NCBI RefSeq assembly: GCF_964059115.1
Contig: NZ_OZ060408.1
Location: forward strand, 62,001-126,000
From: Buchnera aphidicola (Pemphigus immunis)
GTDB taxonomy: Bacteria > Pseudomonadota > Gammaproteobacteria > Enterobacterales > Enterobacteriaceae
Direction of reading: 5' to 3'
DNA: 64,000 nt
Position numbers and translations under genes: made by a program. Positions 59,505 through 64,000 of this stretch are shown piece after piece. Under the pieces are notes generated by a model, which was not told where the DNA came from, made no database searches, and was given only the letters and a program-made list of their open reading frames with translations. The first letter of the stretch is position 1; each line of letters begins with the position of its first letter.

Positions 59505-60134
59505 TTGAATAAAAAAAAACGTTATGATATTATGAAAATTTTTAGTAAAACAAATACGTTATTTCGTACAGAATTAGTATTTTCTTCTTCATTTGAGTGT
59601 TTAATATCGGTAATTTTATCAGCAAAATCTAAAGATGAAAATGTTAATAAAGTAACTAAAAATTTATATTTTATAGCTAATACTCCCGAAAAGATTTTAT
59701 CTCTTGGTATAAATAAATTGAAACATTATATAAAAAAAATAGGATTATATAATAATAAAGCAAAAAATATTATTAATACTTGTTTTATTCTGTTATTGAA
59801 ACATGATGGTCAAGTTCCTAAAGATCGTAAAAATTTAGAAAAGTTACCTGGAGTAGGAAGAAAAACAGCAAATGTAATATTAAATTTAATTTTTAATTGG
59901 AGTACAATTGCTGTGGATACTCATGTTTTTCGAGTATCTCATAGAACTAATTTTGCAATAGGTAAAACAGTTCAAGAATTAGAAAAAGAGTTGTTAAATC
60001 ATGTTCCAATTTATTTTATGTTAGATTTTCATAGTTGGTTAGTAAAACATGGTCGTTATGTATGTACTGCTATCAAACCGAAATGTAAAATATGTTTTAT
60101 TAAACATTTATGTGAATTTAAAAATAAAGTATAA
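59505..60134 (+). CDS. nth: endonuclease III (base-excision repair glycosylase/lyase)
   Basis: Nth removes oxidised pyrimidines from DNA. I start at TTG 59505 because GAGG lies about 9 bases upstream and the protein (MNKKKRYDIM...) then aligns position by position with E. coli; ATG 59454 lies inside rsxE. The catalytic K120 in LPGVGRKTA and D138 in AVDTHVFR have E. coli numbering, and the 4Fe-4S cysteines (C-X6-C-X2-C-X5-C in CTAIKPKCKICFIKHLC) are kept. The DNA-probing stretch SAQATD reads SAKSKD (residues 39-44), so Q41 is lysine. 209 residues versus 211. Confidence 0.94.
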   Translation: MNKKKRYDIMKIFSKTNTLFRTELVFSSSFECLISVILSAKSKDENVNKVTKNLYFIANTPEKILSLGINKLKHYIKKIGLYNNKAKNIINTCFILLLKHDGQVPKDRKNLEKLPGVGRKTANVILNLIFNWSTIAVDTHVFRVSHRTNFAIGKTVQELEKELLNHVPIYFMLDFHSWLVKHGRYVCTAIKPKCKICFIKHLCEFKNKV

Positions 60135-60258
60135 TAAATAGTATTTTACTTTTTATTAAAATTATTTATATTTTTAATATATAAATTTTGTATTTAATTG
60201 CTAAAATATTTTGATTTTATTTAAAAAATAGCCATGATTCATAAATCATATATTTTAT

Positions 60259-62478
60259 ATGGATATCTTTGTGTTTATTATACAAGTTGTACTTTTTTTA
60301 CCAATAAAAAAATTTTTTGAATATACTTGTCCTAAAGAAATAATTCCTATTGTTGGTAGTCGTGTATCAGTCCCATTTGGAACGCGAAAAGTAATAGGTA
60401 TGATAGTATCTTTTTACTATCAAATTGGTACAGTACAATTTAGATTAAGATCTATTTATTCTATTATTGATAAATCTCCTATTTACACTCAAAAATTATG
60501 GAAAACGTTAAAATTATCTTCTATTTATTATCATTGTTCAATAGGACATATTTTATGTCATATTTTGCCTACTTTTTTAAAAAAAGGGAAAGTAATTTTT
60601 CCTATACAACTGTATAAATGGACAGTTACTAATAAAGGAAAGAAAATAGATATTAGTATTTTAAAGAGAACTCCAAAACAACATTATGCTTTGTCGGTAT
60701 TGCGTCATCATTCAGTTTTTCAAAATGAATTTAAAAAATATAATTTATCTAATTATGTTTTAAAAAAATTAAAAGATAAATTTTTATGTGATGTATATAT
60801 TTCATCTCATTGGTTTACTAATAGTAAAAAAAAATTTTTAATAAAAGATTTTGATATAAAATTAAATAAAAAAGAATATCTTACCATTGAAAGAATTTTA
60901 AATAAAGGAAGGTATTTTACTTCTTGGTTATTAACAGGTATGAAAAGTACGATAAAACGACAAATATATTTTAATTTAGTATTAAAAATTCTTGAAAGAG
61001 GATTACAAATATTAATTTTAGTTTCAAATGATAATGTTGTGGATCAGGTTATTTCTTTATTTCAAATTTATTTTAATGTACCAATTGATGCATTTTATTC
61101 TGGTACGACTAATTATCAAAAGTTTTCAATATGGTTTAGGGCAAAAAATAATGAAACAGCAGTGATTATAGGTACTAAGAAAGCTATTTTTATTCCTATA
61201 GCTAAATTGGGAATTATTATTATAGATGAAGAACATAGTGTTTCTTATAAAAATAAAAAAGGATGGTGTTATAATGCCAGAGATATAGGAATTTTAAGAG
61301 CTTATCAAGAAAAAATTCCCATAGTATTAGAATCTGTATCGCCTACTTTAGAAACGTTAAAAAATGTTATAAACAAAAAATGTCAACATGTTAATTTACA
61401 TCGAGTTATTTTAGATAAGAAAAAAATAATACAGAAAATAATTGATATTAAAAGTGAAAAGTTAAGAGGAGGCTTATCTATTACTTTAATTAATTCAATT
61501 AATCAACATATTTATAATAATAAAACTGTATTGTTAATTATTAATAATAATAATTGTATTTTTTTTGTTTTATGCTGTAAACATTGCAATTGGATAGCTA
61601 AATGTAATTTATGTAATGAATATTATTATTTTAATGAACATTATCAAGATTTATGTTGTAAATTTTGTTTTGTTAGGTTTTCTGTTCCTTTATTTTGTTT
61701 TAATTGTGGATCTGGAGATTTAATTTCTCGTAGTTTTGGTATAGAAAATATGAAAGTGTCTGTTAAAAGAATATTTTCTAATATACCTGTATTGTGTATT
61801 AATTATATAAGTACAAAATTAAAAAAAAATGTTAATAAAAATGCTTTGCAGCATATGTCGCAAAAAGGAGTTATAATATTAATTAGAGAAAAAGATATTT
61901 ATAGTGTACGTTTATTTGTTAATATAACTTTAGTGGCAATGGTTTTAATTGATTCTTATTTTACGTCTATGACATTTCGTTCTATAGAACGATTTGCTCA
62001 ATTTTATACTCATTCTATTAATTTATTGGATAATTATTCTAAATATTTTGAAGTTTTAATACAAACTACATATCCTAATGATGCTGATTTAAATCAGTTG
62101 ATACAAGAAGGTTATTCTAACCTATCCATTAATTTGTTAAAAAAAAGACAGTTTTTAAAATTACCTCCATTTACTTATCATGTTATGATTTATGTTAAAA
62201 TAAAAAAATCTTGTAAGATAGAAAATCTTTTTTTAATTCTGCAAGATATTATAAAAAATAATAAAAAAGAAAGTAATATAAATATTTGGATGATGGGTAC
62301 TTGTCCTGATTTTTATCAATCTAAAAATGGAAAATACTATGTTCATAAGTTATTATTACAGAGTTCTTCTCGTAATGAATTACATAATGTGTTGCAATTT
62401 AGTATTGATTTTATAAGTATAATTCCTATGTTTCGAAAAATAAAATGGAAATTAGATATAGATCCTATTGATATTTAA
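60259..62478 (+). CDS. priA: primosomal protein PriA with eroded helicase motifs
   Basis: PriA recognises stalled forks and reloads the replication machinery. The 739 residues align with E. coli PriA (732), including the N-terminal fork-binding domain (LPIKKFFEY, GSRVSVPFG, YYHCSIGHILCHILPTFLKKG). All eight zinc cysteines remain (C440/443, 449/452, 467/470, 480/483). The ATPase is damaged: the P loop GVTGSGKT reads GMKSTIKR (227-234), motif III GSATPALE reads ESVSPTLE (358-365), motif V around residue 540 and the QVAGRAGR arginine motif after ERFAQFYT (about 585-592) are gone. DEEH (323-326) survives. Open frame and conserved ends indicate it is still under selection. Confidence 0.93.
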   Translation: MDIFVFIIQVVLFLPIKKFFEYTCPKEIIPIVGSRVSVPFGTRKVIGMIVSFYYQIGTVQFRLRSIYSIIDKSPIYTQKLWKTLKLSSIYYHCSIGHILCHILPTFLKKGKVIFPIQLYKWTVTNKGKKIDISILKRTPKQHYALSVLRHHSVFQNEFKKYNLSNYVLKKLKDKFLCDVYISSHWFTNSKKKFLIKDFDIKLNKKEYLTIERILNKGRYFTSWLLTGMKSTIKRQIYFNLVLKILERGLQILILVSNDNVVDQVISLFQIYFNVPIDAFYSGTTNYQKFSIWFRAKNNETAVIIGTKKAIFIPIAKLGIIIIDEEHSVSYKNKKGWCYNARDIGILRAYQEKIPIVLESVSPTLETLKNVINKKCQHVNLHRVILDKKKIIQKIIDIKSEKLRGGLSITLINSINQHIYNNKTVLLIINNNNCIFFVLCCKHCNWIAKCNLCNEYYYFNEHYQDLCCKFCFVRFSVPLFCFNCGSGDLISRSFGIENMKVSVKRIFSNIPVLCINYISTKLKKNVNKNALQHMSQKGVIILIREKDIYSVRLFVNITLVAMVLIDSYFTSMTFRSIERFAQFYTHSINLLDNYSKYFEVLIQTTYPNDADLNQLIQEGYSNLSINLLKKRQFLKLPPFTYHVMIYVKIKKSCKIENLFLILQDIIKNNKKESNINIWMMGTCPDFYQSKNGKYYVHKLLLQSSSRNELHNVLQFSIDFISIIPMFRKIKWKLDIDPIDI

Positions 62479-62739
62479 GAAACATAATAATTTTTATAGG
62501 TTATATATATTGAGTTAAAAGATTCTTTTGTTAATCTTAATTTATTTATATATATAGTAGTAAAATTTATAAATAATTTATTTTAAATAAACATTAATTT
62601 TTTAAATAAATAGTATTTATACAAGATTAACAATAAAGTGTTTTTAAAATTTTGAGTTAATTAACGGCAATATTTTTTTTTAATAAGAGTGATAAATAAA
62701 ATTTTATATTTAATAGCGTTATGTTAATATGGGGATTTT

Positions 62740-64000
62740 ATGTTATATGAAAAATTAATTAATGAGTTAAAAGAAAGAAAATCTGTAGCACAGTTGACAG
62801 ATGAAAAAGGATTATTAAAGTGTATGTTACGAGGTTCTATTGTGCTTTATTGCGGATTTGATATTACTGCCGATAGTTTACATATAGGTCATATTTTACC
62901 TTTACTTTCTTTAAAAAGATTTCAATTATTAGGACATAAACCAATTGTTTTGTTGGGTGAGGCAACAAGTTTAATAGGAGATCCTAGTTTTAAAACTACA
63001 GAAAGAAAATTCAATAATGTGGAAGATATTATTTTATGGAGAAAATGTATTTCTAAACAAATTTCTTTTTTTCTTGATTTTAATCATGGTACGAATAGTG
63101 CTGAAATTGTCAATAATAAAGATTGGTTTGGTAAAATTAATTTATTAAAATTTTTACGTGATGTTGGAAAACATTTTTCAGTAAATAGGATGATAAATCG
63201 AGAATCGGTAAAAAGAAGAATTCTTTCTAATAATCAAGGAATATCTTTTACTGAATTTTCCTATAATTTATTACAAGCATATGATTTTTCGGTATTATAT
63301 AAAAAATATGCAGTAGTTTTACAAATTGGGGGGTCAGATCAATGGGGAAATATTGCTTCCGGTATTTTTTTAACTCATCGATTATTTAATAAAAAAGTTT
63401 TTGGATTAACTTTACCTTTATTAATACAAGATAATGGTATTAAATTTGGAAAAACGGAAACAGGAACTATTTGGTTAGATCCTAAAAAAACAAGTCCTTA
63501 TAAGTTTTATCAATTTTGGATTAATCGATCAGATGAAGAAGTTTTTAATTTATTAAAAATGTTTACTTTTTTAACTATTGAGGATATTAAAAATATAGAA
63601 AAAGAAAGTATAAGAAATCATGATTTTTACTTTCCAAAAAGGATTTTAGCAGATAATATAACTGGTTTAGTACATGGGGAAAAAGGAGTATCTGCTGCTA
63701 AAAGAATTTCATCTTTTTTATTTTCTCAATCTTTAGATAATTTAATTTTATCTGATTTTAAACAATTGAAACAAGATGGTATACCTTTTGTTAAATTGTT
63801 AGGAAATGAAGATTTACAACAAGCGTTAGTCAATTCTATTTTAGCTCCTTCTCGTGGTCAAGCTCGTAATATGATTTCTTCTAATGCAATATATATTAAT
63901 AATTATGTTCAAAGAGATATTAAATATTTTTTTAAGGATTCTGATAAAATTTTTGGAAAATTTACTTTATTACGTCGTGGTAAAAAAAATCATTGTTTAT
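62740..64000 (+). CDS. tyrS: tyrosyl-tRNA synthetase (last few codons beyond window)
   Basis: TyrS charges tRNA-Tyr. From ATG 62740 there are 420 complete codons and no stop; E. coli TyrS has 424, so only the tail is missing. HIGH appears in [17 protein letters not shown] near residue 47 and the KMSKS counterpart is KFGKTETGT near 230. The C-terminal S4-like domain ([17 protein letters not shown]) is present. Two normally fixed spots differ: GFDPTADS reads GFDITADS and GGATGLIGDP reads [10 protein letters not shown]. Confidence 0.95.
   Translation, partial: MLYEKLINELKERKSVAQLTDEKGLLKCMLRGSIVLYCGFDITADSLHIGHILPLLSLKRFQLLGHKPIVLLGEATSLIGDPSFKTTERKFNNVEDIILWRKCISKQISFFLDFNHGTNSAEIVNNKDWFGKINLLKFLRDVGKHFSVNRMINRESVKRRILSNNQGISFTEFSYNLLQAYDFSVLYKKYAVVLQIGGSDQWGNIASGIFLTHRLFNKKVFGLTLPLLIQDNGIKFGKTETGTIWLDPKKTSPYKFYQFWINRSDEEVFNLLKMFTFLTIEDIKNIEKESIRNHDFYFPKRILADNITGLVHGEKGVSAAKRISSFLFSQSLDNLILSDFKQLKQDGIPFVKLLGNEDLQQALVNSILAPSRGQARNMISSNAIYINNYVQRDIKYFFKDSDKIFGKFTLLRRGKKNHCL

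Overview
The window is a chromosome segment of an obligate insect endosymbiont of the Buchnera aphidicola type (gammaproteobacterium related to Enterobacteriaceae). The sequence is extremely AT-rich. Spacers are almost pure A/T, and nearly every protein aligns by eye over its full length with an Escherichia coli protein. There are no insertion sequences, phage genes, CRISPR arrays or recognisable transcription factors. The combination of a flagellar basal-body/export cluster without flagellin, a complete his operon, aroC, dapA/dapE and cysK is typical of aphid symbionts that make essential amino acids for the host. I cannot name the host aphid from the sequence.

Layout. 1-12991: start of rpsU (cut by the window edge), tsaD, ribB, cca, the sugar phosphotransferase genes ptsH-ptsI-crr, cysK, ligA, tRNA-Lys, tRNA-Val and gltX. 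13106-24136: tRNA-Ala, fliE divergent from the long fliF-G-H-I-J-K-M-N-O-P-Q-R run. 24297-39325: rpmG-rpmB, ppa, pmbA, rnpB, rsmI, fabB, talA, tkt, dapE, dapA, bcp, aroC, smrB and tRNA-Arg. 39630-46691: the his operon in the order G-D-C-B-H-A-F-I. 46912-53476: gnd, metG, tilS, tRNA-Val and ribE. 53883-64000: cnu, the electron-transport genes rsxA-B-C-D-G-E, nth, priA and tyrS (its last few codons lie beyond the window).

How the genes fit together. talA, tkt and gnd run the pentose phosphate pathway. That pathway supplies ribose 5-phosphate for histidine and riboflavin (ribB, ribE) and erythrose 4-phosphate for chorismate (aroC). dapA and dapE make lysine and cell-wall precursor; cysK fixes sulfide. 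The fli genes encode the membrane ring, switch and export gate of a flagellar basal body, which in these symbionts is thought to act as a secretion or surface apparatus rather than a motor. Small regulatory systems appear stripped: ribB has no FMN riboswitch and hisG has no histidine-rich leader peptide.

The hunt did not find a clearly new multi-gene system. It did find several unusual features. (1) fliJ is interrupted at two 11-A tracts whose frameshifts compensate exactly. (2) PriA keeps all eight zinc cysteines but has lost most of its helicase motifs. (3) There are very long perfect inverted repeats (47-bp arms before hisG, 44-bp arms between cysK and ligA). (4) The CCA-adding enzyme has an erased HD phosphohydrolase site. 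(5) Conserved residues are changed in RsmI, Nth, TyrS, FliG and FliM. Alignments to E. coli proteins were made from memory and by eye, without any database search.
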